NCBI RefSeq assembly: GCF_020141465.1 | Contig: NZ_JAHSPD010000001.1 | Location: forward strand, 2,338,374 to 2,402,373 | Reading direction: 5' to 3' | DNA from: Roseovarius carneus | GTDB taxonomy: Bacteria > Pseudomonadota > Alphaproteobacteria > Rhodobacterales > Rhodobacteraceae | DNA length: 64,000 nt | Part shown: positions 17,996-26,488 of the stretch, one piece after another | How the letters are laid out: every line of letters starts with the position of its first letter | Position numbering within the stretch: position 1 is the stretch's first letter | Translations under genes and position numbers: made by a program | The notes under the pieces: generated by a model | What the model was told of the DNA's origin: nothing | Seen by the model: only the letters and a program-made list of their open reading frames with translations | Database searches by the model: none

Positions 17996-18658
17996 TCATC
18001 TTTGCGCTTCGTCCCGGCCCAAACCCTCAAGGAGCGGCACGAAACGCACTGGGCGCAGTTCGTCATAGTCAAACCCCGTCTCATGCCTTGTAACACGGAT
18101 CAGGCTTTGCACGGCGTCAGACTGCCCCACGGGCACAACCATGATACCGCCGATTTTAAGTTGCGCCAAGAGCGGACCTGGCGGATCTTCGGCCGCAGCC
18201 GTCACGATGATCCGGTCAAAAGGGGCTTGGTCGGGCAGACCGAAGCTGCCATCGGCCGTAAGCGCCGTGATGTTGGTGAGATCAAGATCGCGGAAAATCT
18301 CGCTTGCCTCACGCACAAGGCGCTTGTGGCGATCCACAGTGTACACCCTGCGGGCCAGTTGGCTGAGGATGGCCGCCTGATAACCTGAGCCGGTGCCCAC
18401 CTCCAGAACCTTGTCGCGCGCCGTGACTTTGAGCGCCTGCGTCATCAGGCCCACGACCGACGGCTGGCTGATCGTCTGGCCGCAGGCGATGGGCAGGGGC
18501 ATGTCCTGATAGGCGCGTTCGGCGAAGAGACCGCGAATGAAGGGGCCGCGGTCGATCTTTTCCATGGCGCCAAGCACGCGGACATCCGTCACCCCCTTGG
18601 AGCGCAGGGCGAAGAGGAACTGCATCTTGCGTTCCGCGGTTTCGTCTTCAACGCTCAT
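17996..18658 (-). CDS. pcm: Protein-L-isoaspartate O-methyltransferase
   Basis: A 220-residue SAM-dependent methyltransferase. The family signatures are clear: [20 protein letters not shown] and the SAM-binding motif [15 protein letters not shown], then PVGQ near the end. It methylates isoaspartyl residues in damaged proteins, starting their repair. Its start overlaps the surE stop by 4 bases and the NlpD-like gene follows 48 bases downstream, so the three form one unit on the minus strand. Confidence 0.95.
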   Translation of the reverse strand: MSVEDETAERKMQFLFALRSKGVTDVRVLGAMEKIDRGPFIRGLFAERAYQDMPLPIACGQTISQPSVVGLMTQALKVTARDKVLEVGTGSGYQAAILSQLARRVYTVDRHKRLVREASEIFRDLDLTNITALTADGSFGLPDQAPFDRIIVTAAAEDPPGPLLAQLKIGGIMVVPVGQSDAVQSLIRVTRHETGFDYDELRPVRFVPLLEGLGRDEAQR

Positions 18659-19434
18659 TCGATGGCTTTCAAAGGCTCCAACACGTCATGGGCGGTGAGA
18701 TCGGCCCGCATGGGCGTGGCGGTGATATAGCCCTCAAGATTGAGCGAAGCATCGGATCCGGGGCTGGTGGGCTGGCCCTGGGGCGCGCCCGTGACCCAGA
18801 GGAACTGGCGTCCTGAGGGGGCGCTAACGGGTTTCACACCGAATCCCATATCGCGGCGGAAGCCTTGCCGCGCAGCGCGCAGGCCTTTGACATCCGCGCC
18901 GGGCACGGGCGGAAAATTGACGTTGTAGAAAATGCCGTAATCATCGGCGGTCCACACGCCCTTGTCCAAGAGCCGCTGCACTGTCGCAAGCCCATGCTGG
19001 CGCGCGCTTTCGAATTTGTCGTCCAGATCCTTGTTGAGGGGGCCGTAATATTGGCTGAGCGCAATCGCAGGCACACCTTGCAGCGCCGCTTCCATGGCCG
19101 CGCCCACAGTGCCGGAATAAACTGCGTTCTCGGCGGCGTTGTTGCCGCGATTGACGCCCGAGAGGACGAGATCGGGCCGCTTTGGCATAAGGTGATGGAG
19201 CGCTGCGAGGACGCAATCGGCGGGGCTACCCTGTACCGCATAGCGCCGCATGCTCATCTCGCTGAGCATCATCGGGTTGGTATAGGAGATGCAATGCCCA
19301 ACGCCCGATTGCTCAAACGCCGGGGCCACACACCAGACCTCGCCACCGGGACCCGCAAGCGCGTCTGCGATTTCGGTCATGACCTCAAGGCCGGGGGCCG
19401 TAATGCCGTCATCATTGGTGATCAGGATACGCAA
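18655..19434 (-). CDS. surE: 5'/3'-nucleotidase SurE
   Basis: A 259-residue metal-dependent nucleotidase with the N-terminal ILITNDDG motif (metal-binding DD), [11 protein letters not shown]-like text ([13 protein letters not shown]) and [14 protein letters not shown]. The start is taken as TTG at 19434, preceded by GGAGG with nine bases of spacing, which places ILITNDDG at the very N-terminus as in the family. An ATG 60 bases upstream would add 20 residues without resemblance. Known role: dephosphorylating nucleoside monophosphates, with broad specificity. First gene of surE-pcm-nlpD. Confidence 0.93.
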   Translation of the reverse strand: MRILITNDDGITAPGLEVMTEIADALAGPGGEVWCVAPAFEQSGVGHCISYTNPMMLSEMSMRRYAVQGSPADCVLAALHHLMPKRPDLVLSGVNRGNNAAENAVYSGTVGAAMEAALQGVPAIALSQYYGPLNKDLDDKFESARQHGLATVQRLLDKGVWTADDYGIFYNVNFPPVPGADVKGLRAARQGFRRDMGFGVKPVSAPSGRQFLWVTGAPQGQPTSPGSDASLNLEGYITATPMRADLTAHDVLEPLKAIE

Positions 19435-19443
19435 GGCTGAGGC

Positions 19444-19448
19444 CCTCC
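19444..19448 (-). promoter_or_regulatory. Ribosome binding site deciding the surE TTG start
   Basis: GGAGG on the minus strand, nine bases before TTG at 19434. It favours the TTG over the ATG farther upstream. Confidence 0.6.
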
Positions 19449-19530
19449 AGCAGGGGTTATGTTTTTGTGTATCCGCCTGACCTTGGGCGGGCAAGCGTGG
19501 CGATGTATTTGCAGTGGTTTTACCGCGCCT

Positions 19531-20196
19531 TCAGCCCAAAATGCTCACCATGCGGCGCGCCTCTTCGCGCGGATGCGTCAGCTCGGACGTATCCTCGCCG
19601 GGGAAAAACCGCGCGCGGGTGGCTGTGGGCATGGGTGCCGGGCTGAGGATATGCACATGTGGGCCGGTGCGTTGTGTCTCGGCAGCCCAGGAGCGGGCGA
19701 GCGCGATCTGCGCGGCCTTGGTGGCGCCGTAGGCCGAAAAAAACTTGTCGCCCGCGCGGCGGTCATCAAAGAACACGGCGCGGCCCGAAGTGCCCAAGAG
19801 GGGGGCGATATAGGGGATAAGCTGCCCGGTGGCGGTGGTGTTGCAGGCCACGGATTTCGCCCAATCCTTGGCATCGAGATAGGCGGCGGGCGTCATCGGG
19901 GCCGCATGGACCGCCGTGTGAAGCCAAAGGGCAATACCGCCCCACCGATCATGGATCGAGCGGCAAAGCTGCGCCATCGCCTCGGGCTTCGTGATGTCCA
20001 TCGGCGCGAGCGTGGCTTGGTGACCCGCCGCCTGAATACGGTCATCGAGTTCCTCAAGCGCACCGGTGGTGCGGGCCACGGCGACGATGTGATAGGAGGG
20101 GGCCAGTTCTTCGGCCAATGCAGCGCCCAAGCCGCGCGATGCGCCGGTGATGAGGGCCACGAGGGGTTGTGTTGTCGGTTCCATGGGCGGTGGCAT
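19531..20196 (-). CDS. SDR family oxidoreductase
   Basis: A 221-residue short-chain dehydrogenase/reductase with the cofactor loop LITGASRGLGAALA and the catalytic YGATK (AYGATKAAQIALA). Unlike the SDR-like protein at 10410 the Tyr-xxx-Lys pair is intact. VHAAPM takes the place of NNAG. The C-terminus ends at REEARRMVSILG, shorter than the usual 250 residues. ATG at 20196 is chosen because AAGGGTGGG precedes it; ATG at 20184 (MEPTTQPL) is also possible. Substrate unknown. It lies between surE and the GspC-like gene, all on the minus strand. Confidence 0.8.
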   Translation of the reverse strand: MPPPMEPTTQPLVALITGASRGLGAALAEELAPSYHIVAVARTTGALEELDDRIQAAGHQATLAPMDITKPEAMAQLCRSIHDRWGGIALWLHTAVHAAPMTPAAYLDAKDWAKSVACNTTATGQLIPYIAPLLGTSGRAVFFDDRRAGDKFFSAYGATKAAQIALARSWAAETQRTGPHVHILSPAPMPTATRARFFPGEDTSELTHPREEARRMVSILG

Positions 20197-20254
20197 CCCA
20201 CCCTTGCCGCGCCGGATCAAGTGTAATCGCCGCCTGCGTGGCAAAATGCGCCGC

Positions 20255-20596
20255 TTAGCCGGGGATGTGGAGCATTTCCGAGCGGGTGCCGCGCACCAAG
20301 ACAAGCGTGCCTTCTGCGATGGCGGCCACGGTTTTGCGGCCAACAGTGTCGCCCAAGGTGACGCGCTGTATGTCGCCGCGCGCGCGGATCAAGGCATGTG
20401 TGCCGGAAGGGGCGGAGAACGTGCCCAAAAGGATGACAGGGTCATCGGGCAGAGCGCCCTCAATGGTGGCTGCGCGTTCAGTCTTGGCAGTGTCATTGCC
20501 GGCCTCAATGCGGTCCGGCTCCTGCACGGCTGGTACGGTTTGCCGCGCCGGAGCGGTGGATGCGTGATCAGCGGTGGGATTGGACGATTCGGACAT
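20255..20596 (-). CDS. Small protein with a GspC/PilP-like homology region
   Basis: A 113-residue protein. The first 48 residues are a polar, probably disordered segment (Thr/Ala/Glu rich). Residues 53-113 (VILLGTFSAPSGTHALIRA, VTLGDTV, VAAIAEGTLVLVRG) have the pattern of the small beta domain found in GspC and PilP: a Gly-rich turn, Ala-Leu-Ile, a G-D-x-V turn, and a final hydrophobic strand. It lacks the N-terminal membrane anchor usual in GspC, and no type II secretion gene is nearby. It lies between purF and an SDR gene. Function unknown. Confidence 0.7.
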   Translation of the reverse strand: MSESSNPTADHASTAPARQTVPAVQEPDRIEAGNDTAKTERAATIEGALPDDPVILLGTFSAPSGTHALIRARGDIQRVTLGDTVGRKTVAAIAEGTLVLVRGTRSEMLHIPG

Positions 20597-20698
20597 GGGC
20601 AGGCCCCTTATGATTGCTTTGAGGGGCAGTTAAGAGGGCTGTACCCGCAGCACAATCGCCGCAAAAAAACCTGCGCGGAAAGGCGCCGGAAGGGCGGT

Positions 20699-22189
20699 TT
20701 ACTCTGCTGCTTTCAGCTCAAACCCCTTGGCGATCTGATCTGAGGGCTTGACCGGGTATTCGCCCGAAAAACACGCATCGCAATATTGCGGGCTGGTATT
20801 GTCGCGACCCTTGCCCTCACCCACGGCGCGGTAAAGCCCGTCAAGCGAGATAAACTTGAGGCTATCGACCTGCAAATGCGCGCACATCTCATCCTCGGAC
20901 ATGGTCGCGGCCAGCAGCTTTTCGCGCTGAGGCGTGTCTACGCCGTAAAAGCACGGCCATGCTGTGGGCGGCGACGCGATACGGAAATGCACCTCAGCGG
21001 CCCCCGCATCAAGGATCATCTCCTTGATCTTGCGGCTGGTGGTGCCCCGTACGACGCTGTCGTCGACCAGAATGACCCGTTTGCCTTTGATGAGCGCCCG
21101 GTTCACGTTGAGCTTGAGGCGCACGCCCATGTTGCGGATCTGCTCGGTTGGCTCGATGAATGTGCGGCCCATATATTGGTTACGGATGATCCCCATCGCG
21201 TAGGGGATGCCCGATTGCTGACTGAACCCGATGGCCGCAGGCGTGCCCGAATCCGGCACCGGACAGACCAGATCGGCCTCCACCGGGCTTTCCTTGGCAA
21301 GTTCGACACCGATTTGGCGGCGCGTCTCGTATACGCTGCGCCCGCCGAGGATCGAATCGGGGCGCGAGAAATAGACATGCTCGAAGATGCAAAAGCGCGG
21401 CTTCTGGCGGCGGAACGGGAAATGGCTTTCAACGCTATTGCCGTTGATCACGACCATCTCGCCCGGCTCCACTTCGCGCACATATTGTGCGCCGATGATG
21501 TCGAGCGCGCAAGTCTCGGAGCTGAGCACCCAACCATCGGCGACCTGTCCCAGCACAAGCGGGCGCACGCCCAGCGGGTCGCGCACACCAATGAGCTTGG
21601 TGCGGGTCATTGCGACGATGGAAAACGCACCCTCAACCCGGCGCAGCGCATCTTGCATTCGCTCGGGGATGGTGCGTTGCAGGGAGCGCGCCATGAGGTG
21701 GATGATACATTCGCTGTCGGAATTGCTCTGAAAGATCGAGCCGCGCTCGATCAGCTCTTTGCGCAGCGCGTCGGCATTGGTGATGTTGCCATTATGGGCA
21801 ATCGCGGCGCCGCCCATGGCAAACTCGCCAAAGAAGGGCTGGACATCGCGGATCACCGGCATTTTGCCGCCAGATGTGGAATAGCGCACATGCCCGATTG
21901 AGAGCTGACCGGGCAGGGTTTCCATCAGGCTTTGCTTGGTGAAATTGTCGCGGACATAGCCAAAGCGGCGCGCGCTGTTGAAACCGTCGGTCGCATCGTA
22001 GCTGACGATCCCGCCTGCCTCTTGGCCGCGATGTTGGAGCGCGTGCAGCCCGAGGGCTACGAAATTTGCCGCATCGGTCACGCCGATGACGCCAAATACG
22101 CCGCACTCTTCTTTAAGCTTATCGCCATCCTCTGCATCACGCAGATAGGTGGCGTCGAACGGGTGGGCGGGGGGCATCATCTTGGACAA
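20699..22189 (-). CDS. purF: Amidophosphoribosyltransferase
   Basis: A 496-residue enzyme. KLKEECGVFGVIG contains the Cys that becomes the N-terminal nucleophile after removal of a propeptide; the glutaminase part continues with ALQHRGQEAGGI, and the C-terminal part carries the PRPP-binding motif VILVDDSVVRGTT. It makes phosphoribosylamine from PRPP and glutamine, the first step of purine synthesis. The start is TTG at 22189 with GGAG ten bases upstream; ATG-ATG at 22175-22180 are alternatives and would lose only three residues. cvpA lies upstream with a transporter gene between them, echoing the cvpA-purF linkage of E. coli. Confidence 0.95.
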   Translation of the reverse strand: MSKMMPPAHPFDATYLRDAEDGDKLKEECGVFGVIGVTDAANFVALGLHALQHRGQEAGGIVSYDATDGFNSARRFGYVRDNFTKQSLMETLPGQLSIGHVRYSTSGGKMPVIRDVQPFFGEFAMGGAAIAHNGNITNADALRKELIERGSIFQSNSDSECIIHLMARSLQRTIPERMQDALRRVEGAFSIVAMTRTKLIGVRDPLGVRPLVLGQVADGWVLSSETCALDIIGAQYVREVEPGEMVVINGNSVESHFPFRRQKPRFCIFEHVYFSRPDSILGGRSVYETRRQIGVELAKESPVEADLVCPVPDSGTPAAIGFSQQSGIPYAMGIIRNQYMGRTFIEPTEQIRNMGVRLKLNVNRALIKGKRVILVDDSVVRGTTSRKIKEMILDAGAAEVHFRIASPPTAWPCFYGVDTPQREKLLAATMSEDEMCAHLQVDSLKFISLDGLYRAVGEGKGRDNTSPQYCDACFSGEYPVKPSDQIAKGFELKAAE

Positions 22190-22312
22190 GAGAGAGCAGC
22201 TCCGAATCCGTGTGTCATGTGAACGTCACACATAGGGGCTCTGGGACCCCGTGTCACGCGGAAGCTTGGCCTAGTTCGCCTTGCAACCCATTACAACGTC
22301 ATTTTGGACGCC

Positions 22313-22759
22313 TCAGAACCGCGACAGGACGACACCGCCCAGCACGAGAGCCGCAGCCATTAGGCGTTGTGGGCTGATATCGGTCTGCGCGAGGCCAAAT
22401 GCGCCCATCTGGTCGATCACCAGCGCCGCGATCATCTGTCCAAGGATTACCACCATCGCGGTGGTCAGCACGCCAAGGATCGGCACTGCCCAGAGGGACG
22501 AGAACACGAAGACCGCGCCCATGAGGCCACCAATCAGAAGCGTTGCGGGCACTTTGCCCACTTTGGTCAGGCTCGCCCCGTCGCCAATCGCCAAAGTCAG
22601 GATCAACAGGGCCACAAGCCCCACGGCGAAAGACACTGTAGCCGCCCCCATCGCGCTGCCGATGCCGCGCCCGAGGGCTGCATTGATCGGCGACTGGACG
22701 CTGACCAAAGCCCCTGCCACAATCAAAATTACGGTCGCAATGAGGACCTGAGTGTTCAA
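22313..22759 (-). CDS. DMT-superfamily transporter, YdcZ/DUF606 type
   Basis: A 148-residue membrane protein with five hydrophobic segments. The pattern VSVQSPINAALGRGIGSAMG followed by GQMIAALVIDQMGAFG is that of the DUF606 (YdcZ) family of short drug/metabolite transporters. The start is taken as TTG at 22759, four bases after the cvpA stop, which gives the usual family length; an ATG at 22801 lies inside cvpA. No strong ribosome site is seen, so translation is probably coupled to cvpA. Substrate unknown. Confidence 0.75.
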   Translation of the reverse strand: MNTQVLIATVILIVAGALVSVQSPINAALGRGIGSAMGAATVSFAVGLVALLILTLAIGDGASLTKVGKVPATLLIGGLMGAVFVFSSLWAVPILGVLTTAMVVILGQMIAALVIDQMGAFGLAQTDISPQRLMAAALVLGGVVLSRF

Positions 22760-22763
22760 GGGG

Positions 22764-23324
22764 TTACTCGGGCGTGCCGCAGGCGCCGACAAGCGCCTCA
22801 TATTGCGCCGTGATCCAGCCAAGCGCCTGCTCGGGGTTGCTGTTCTCAATCTGTCCGGTCATTTGGGCAAAGACGCGCGCCGAGCGGCTGTCGTCGATCA
22901 TTGGCACGGTTTGCGCGGTGGCCACGGTATCATAGACGAAATAGGCGATGGTTACCAAAAGGATGCCGCGCGCCACGCCGAATACGAAGCCCAACCCTTG
23001 GTCGATCCCGCCCAGGGCCGAGCGTTGTACGAGCGACGAGAACAGCGGTGTGATCAGCGAGGAAATGATCAGTGCGATGGCAAAGACGGCGGCAAAGGCA
23101 CCGATCATGCTCAACTCGCAACTGTCGGAGATAAACTCGCCCACGACAGGGATTTCCTTGACCAGCGGCTCCATCTGCGGCGCGAAGAGGAAGGCGAGAA
23201 TACCGGCCACGACCCAGCCCGCAATCGCCAGCGCCTCGCGCACGAAACCGCGCGAATAGGCCAAAAGCGCCGAGAGAACGATGACCGCCGCCACGACCCC
23301 GTCGATAATGGTGAAGCCTTCCAT
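22764..23324 (-). CDS. cvpA: CvpA family membrane protein
   Basis: A 186-residue protein with four membrane segments in the first 140 residues. FTIIDGVVAAVIVLSALLAY at the N-terminus and YSRGFVREALAIAGWVVAG are the standard CvpA family features. The family takes its name from colicin V production and is linked to envelope homeostasis; the exact function is unsettled. It precedes the DUF606 transporter and purF on the same strand and follows radA. Confidence 0.9.
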   Translation of the reverse strand: MEGFTIIDGVVAAVIVLSALLAYSRGFVREALAIAGWVVAGILAFLFAPQMEPLVKEIPVVGEFISDSCELSMIGAFAAVFAIALIISSLITPLFSSLVQRSALGGIDQGLGFVFGVARGILLVTIAYFVYDTVATAQTVPMIDDSRSARVFAQMTGQIENSNPEQALGWITAQYEALVGACGTPE

Positions 23325-23381
23325 GGATCGTTCCGCCTTGTCCCTCGGGGCGCATATCTGCGCCTGAATTACTGAGTGGCG

Positions 23382-24752
23382 CTAACCTGCGCCGAAAATG
23401 TCACCTACGAACCCGGTCAGATCTCCTGCGCGGGTCAGGCTGAGTCCGGTCTTCTCTCCCAGCTTACCGCCTTCGGGAAGGATTGCTGCGGTAAAACCAA
23501 GTTTTCGGGCTTCTTTCAACCTGTTTTCCGTCTGGGGCGCGGGGCGCAATGCACCAGAGAGGCTGATTTCGCCGAAAACTACCGTATCGGCGGGCAGAGC
23601 GGCGTCTTCACGCGCGCTCAGAAGGGCGGCGGCCACGGCGAGATCGGCGGCAGGCTCGGATATCTTCAGGCCGCCTGCCACGTTCAGATAGACATCAAGC
23701 CCGGCAAACGGGATGCCGCAACGCGATTCGAGCACGGCAAGGATCATCGCCAGCCGCGCGCCGTCCCAGCCCACCACAGCGCGGCGCGCTTGGGAATGGG
23801 GCGAGGGGGCGACGAGGGCTTGAAGCTCCACCAGCACGGGCCGGGTGCCCTCAATGCCTGCGAAGACGGCCGATCCGGGCGAGGGCTTGCCACGCTCGCT
23901 GAGGAACAAGGCCGACGGATTGAGCACCTCGGCCAGCCCGCCGCCGGTCATCTCGAAGACGCCAATCTCATCGGCGGGGCCAAAGCGGTTTTTCACCGCG
24001 CGCAGGATGCGGAACTGGTGCCCGCGCTCGCCCTCGAAATAGAGCACGGTGTCGACCATATGCTCCACCACGCGGGGGCCAGCGATCTGGCCATCCTTGG
24101 TGACATGGCCCACGAGGACGACGCTCACCCCCTTGCGCTTGGCAAAGCTGGTCAACTCATGGGCGGCGGCGCGCACCTGAGAGACGCTGCCCGGTGCGCT
24201 GCCCACGGTATCGAGCCACATGGTCTGAATGGAATCGATGATCACCAGATCGGGCGCCTCAGCCTCAATCGTGGTGAGAATATCGCGCAGGTTGGTCTCG
24301 GCGGCGAGCTTCACTGGCGCGTCCTTCAATCCCAGACGCGCGGCGCGCATCCGGACTTGGGCGCTGGCCTCTTCGCCCGAGACATAGATGGTTTTGAGGC
24401 CCTTATGGGCAAAGGCGGCGGCGGCTTGCAACAAAAGTGTGGATTTCCCAATGCCGGGATCACCGCCCACAAGAATGGCCGAAGCCGGCACAAGGCCACC
24501 GCCCAGAACGCGGTCCAATTCGGCCAGTCCCGATTGACTGCGCGGAGGCGGGGCCTCGGTCGAGCTGAGATCGCTGAGCACCATGCGCGCGCCGCGCGCG
24601 GCGCCAAGCGATGTGGTGCTGGCGGGGCCTTTCGAGAGGCCCGTATCCTCGACGATGCAGTTCCACTCGCCGCAAGCGTCACAGCGCCCGGACCATTTCG
24701 TGTGGGACGCACCGCAAGCGGTGCAGGTGTGAGGGGTTTGCGTCTTTGCCAT
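23382..24752 (-). CDS. radA: DNA repair protein RadA
   Basis: A 456-residue protein. A zinc finger opens it (CTACGASHTKWSGRCDAC), followed by the RecA-like ATPase core with GGDPGIGKSTLLLQA, the RadA-specific KNRFG motif (VKNRFGPADEIGVFEM), and a C-terminal Lon-like domain (LNVAGGLKISEPAADLAVA). It processes recombination intermediates. ATG at 24752 (MAKTQTPHTC) is used; the 40 residues upstream are not family-like. The PqiA-like gene lies 32 bases upstream on the same strand. Confidence 0.96.
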   Translation of the reverse strand: MAKTQTPHTCTACGASHTKWSGRCDACGEWNCIVEDTGLSKGPASTTSLGAARGARMVLSDLSSTEAPPPRSQSGLAELDRVLGGGLVPASAILVGGDPGIGKSTLLLQAAAAFAHKGLKTIYVSGEEASAQVRMRAARLGLKDAPVKLAAETNLRDILTTIEAEAPDLVIIDSIQTMWLDTVGSAPGSVSQVRAAAHELTSFAKRKGVSVVLVGHVTKDGQIAGPRVVEHMVDTVLYFEGERGHQFRILRAVKNRFGPADEIGVFEMTGGGLAEVLNPSALFLSERGKPSPGSAVFAGIEGTRPVLVELQALVAPSPHSQARRAVVGWDGARLAMILAVLESRCGIPFAGLDVYLNVAGGLKISEPAADLAVAAALLSAREDAALPADTVVFGEISLSGALRPAPQTENRLKEARKLGFTAAILPEGGKLGEKTGLSLTRAGDLTGFVGDIFGAG

Positions 24753-24784
24753 GAGAAGCGTGATGCCCGCAAAGGGCGGTGGCG

Positions 24785-25234
24785 TCAAACCCTGTCGGGC
24801 AGGGGCCGCGCGCTGAGATGGGAGATGGCGAGCGAGGCGAGGATGCAGCCGGTGAAGAGATAAAGCCCCCATGCCGTCTCAACCGTGGCCAGCCCCACGC
24901 CTTTGACGATCACGATATAGAGAGCGATGAGAAACACATCCGCCATGGCCAGCTTACCCAAGAGGTGCAGGGTGGGCAGGGCGCGGGGCGCGAGGAGGCC
25001 GAAGTGGAGCAGCGCCAGCAGGGCCGTCTTGGCATAGGGCGCGAAGAGGGCGAGGAAGGTAACGAGAATGGCCAGCGGGATGTCGGTGCCCCAAAGCGAC
25101 TGGAGGCCGGAGACGATGGAAATCTCGCTGAGACCAAAGAGCGGCAAAAGCCCCGCGCGCAGCATCGGTGCAAACCACGCGATGGGGAAGAGGATGAGGA
25201 GGCTTAGGTTGGCGATGCGCAGGGCAAGCAGCAT
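24785..25234 (-). CDS. Paraquat-inducible protein A (PqiA)-like membrane protein
   Basis: A 149-residue protein with four hydrophobic segments. PIAWFAPMLRAGLLPLFG, SLWGTDIPLAILVTFLALFA and GKLAMADVFLIALYIVIVK match one membrane module of the PqiA family; the last motif (G-x-W/L-M-D-V-F) is the family hallmark. Only one of the two modules seen in E. coli PqiA is present, and the N-terminal zinc-ribbon cysteines are missing. PqiA proteins work with MCE proteins (PqiB) in lipid handling. It lies three genes after mlaE-mlaF in the same direction, which fits such a role. ATG at 25234 is used. Confidence 0.78.
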   Translation of the reverse strand: MLLALRIANLSLLILFPIAWFAPMLRAGLLPLFGLSEISIVSGLQSLWGTDIPLAILVTFLALFAPYAKTALLALLHFGLLAPRALPTLHLLGKLAMADVFLIALYIVIVKGVGLATVETAWGLYLFTGCILASLAISHLSARPLPDRV

Positions 25235-25266
25235 ATGCGGACATTTCGGGTTGTGGGCATGGGGGC

Positions 25267-25623
25267 TCAGAATGCGAAGGCGGCAAAGAGGAGCCACGCG
25301 CAGAGGGCCCATAAGGCCGCGCTGATCATGGTGAGGGTCGTGGCCCCGGAACGCAGCCAGAGCGCGCGGGCGAGGCACGCCGTGATGATGAGCACTCCAG
25401 CGGCAGAGCTCAACGTGATGAGCCGCGCAAATATCTCGCCGCCCAATGTGGCCAGACAGACCGAGAAGAGCAGGACGAGAAGCACCGTGAGACCTGGCAA
25501 CACCGCCAGCACCCTGCCCGTGCGCGGAGCGACGCCGTGTCGGAGGATTTGCAGCCCTGCGACAGTGGTCAGCGCGGCGGCGGCAGCGGGCAGGGTGATG
25601 AGGCCGATTGAGAGGATATCCAT
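25267..25623 (-). CDS. Small four-helix membrane protein, function unknown
   Basis: A 118-residue very hydrophobic protein with four predicted helices (starting MDILSIGLITLPAAAAAL and ending CAWLLFAAFAF). No family was recognised. Its ATG lies one base after the mlaF stop, and the PqiA-like gene starts 32 bases after its stop, so it is embedded in an apparent lipid-transport operon. A subunit or accessory role there is inferred from position only. Confidence 0.65.
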   Translation of the reverse strand: MDILSIGLITLPAAAAALTTVAGLQILRHGVAPRTGRVLAVLPGLTVLLVLLFSVCLATLGGEIFARLITLSSAAGVLIITACLARALWLRSGATTLTMISAALWALCAWLLFAAFAF

Positions 25624-25624
25624 C

Positions 25625-26371
25625 TCAGCGCACCGCCTCGATCGGCCCTTCGGCGCGGCCGTGGATGAACTGATCGAGGTAGGGATCGCCTGACGCGTCC
25701 ATATCGGCCACGGGGCCGGTCCATTGGATCACGCCATCATGCAGCATCGCGATATTGTCGGCGATGGCGCGGACCGAGGACATATCATGGGTGATGGTCA
25801 TTGCGGTCGCGCCCATTTCGGTCACGATCTCGCGGATGAGGTCGTTGATCACGCCGGACATGATCGGATCGAGGCCGGTTGTCGGTTCATCGAAGAAGAT
25901 GATCTCGGGTTCGGCGGCGATGGCGCGGGCGAGGCCCACGCGCTTTTGCATACCGCCCGAAAGCTCTGCCGGGAAGAGATCGGCCACATCGGGGGTAAGC
26001 CCCACACGGCGCAGCTTCTCAATAGCAATCGCGCGCGCCTCGGCCTGCGGGCGCTTGAGCGAGCCGCGCATCAGGCGAAACGCCACGTTTTGCCACACGG
26101 GCAGCGAATCAAAGAGCGCACCGCCCTGAAAGAGCATCCCGAAGCGCGCAAGGAAGCTGTCGCGCTCGGCCTTGCTCACATCTTCGCCGTCCAACGTGAT
26201 CGTACCGCTATCGGGCCGCACGAGCCCAAGAACTGATTTGAGGCAGACCGATTTGCCTGTGCCAGAGCCACCGATGATGACCATAGACGTGCCTTTAGGG
26301 ATGAAGAGATTGACCCCTTGCAGCACTTTCTTTGGCCCGAAGGCTTTGTGGACGTCTTGCAGATCAATCAT
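25625..26371 (-). CDS. mlaF: Phospholipid-transport ABC ATPase (MlaF-like)
   Basis: A 248-residue ATPase with Walker A GGSGTGKS, signature ELSGGMQKRVGLARA, Walker B IIFFDEPTTGLDPI and H-loop ITHDMSS. The ELSGGMQKRV signature and GLDPIMSGVINDLI are characteristic of the Mla/Ttg2A group. MlaF drives the MlaE permease for retrograde or anterograde phospholipid movement. mlaE lies 117 bases upstream, and the gap carries a hairpin and dispersed repeat. No mlaD, mlaC or mlaB is adjacent. Confidence 0.92.
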   Translation of the reverse strand: MIDLQDVHKAFGPKKVLQGVNLFIPKGTSMVIIGGSGTGKSVCLKSVLGLVRPDSGTITLDGEDVSKAERDSFLARFGMLFQGGALFDSLPVWQNVAFRLMRGSLKRPQAEARAIAIEKLRRVGLTPDVADLFPAELSGGMQKRVGLARAIAAEPEIIFFDEPTTGLDPIMSGVINDLIREIVTEMGATAMTITHDMSSVRAIADNIAMLHDGVIQWTGPVADMDASGDPYLDQFIHGRAEGPIEAVR

Positions 26372-26412
26372 TGCGGTGTGCCTTTATGAGGCGTGGTGGG
26401 GGCGCTGCCCCA

Positions 26413-26441
26413 GCGTCGAAAATTCTTTGAATTTTCAACGC
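26413..26441. repeat. Hairpin in the mlaE-mlaF gap
   Basis: GCGTCGAAAATTC, a TTT loop, then GAATTTTCAACGC: 13-base arms with one mismatch. It lies between mlaE and mlaF, directly before a copy of the dispersed repeat. It may act in the transcript (processing or partial termination) or be part of a mobile-type intergenic element. Confidence 0.6.
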
Positions 26442-26442
26442 T

Positions 26443-26470
26443 CCCCCGGGATATTTGGGGCAAGAAGAGG
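26443..26470 (+). repeat. Dispersed intergenic repeat, copy 1
   Basis: The core GGGATATTTGGGGCAAGAAG follows a C-rich run. Related copies lie at 30871 and 40535, all in gaps between genes. Confidence 0.5.
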
Positions 26471-26488
26471 ATGGGCGGCGGATCTCGG

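Noticed and set aside
23376-24863. 495-residue plus-strand frame
   Set aside because: Antisense shadow of radA.
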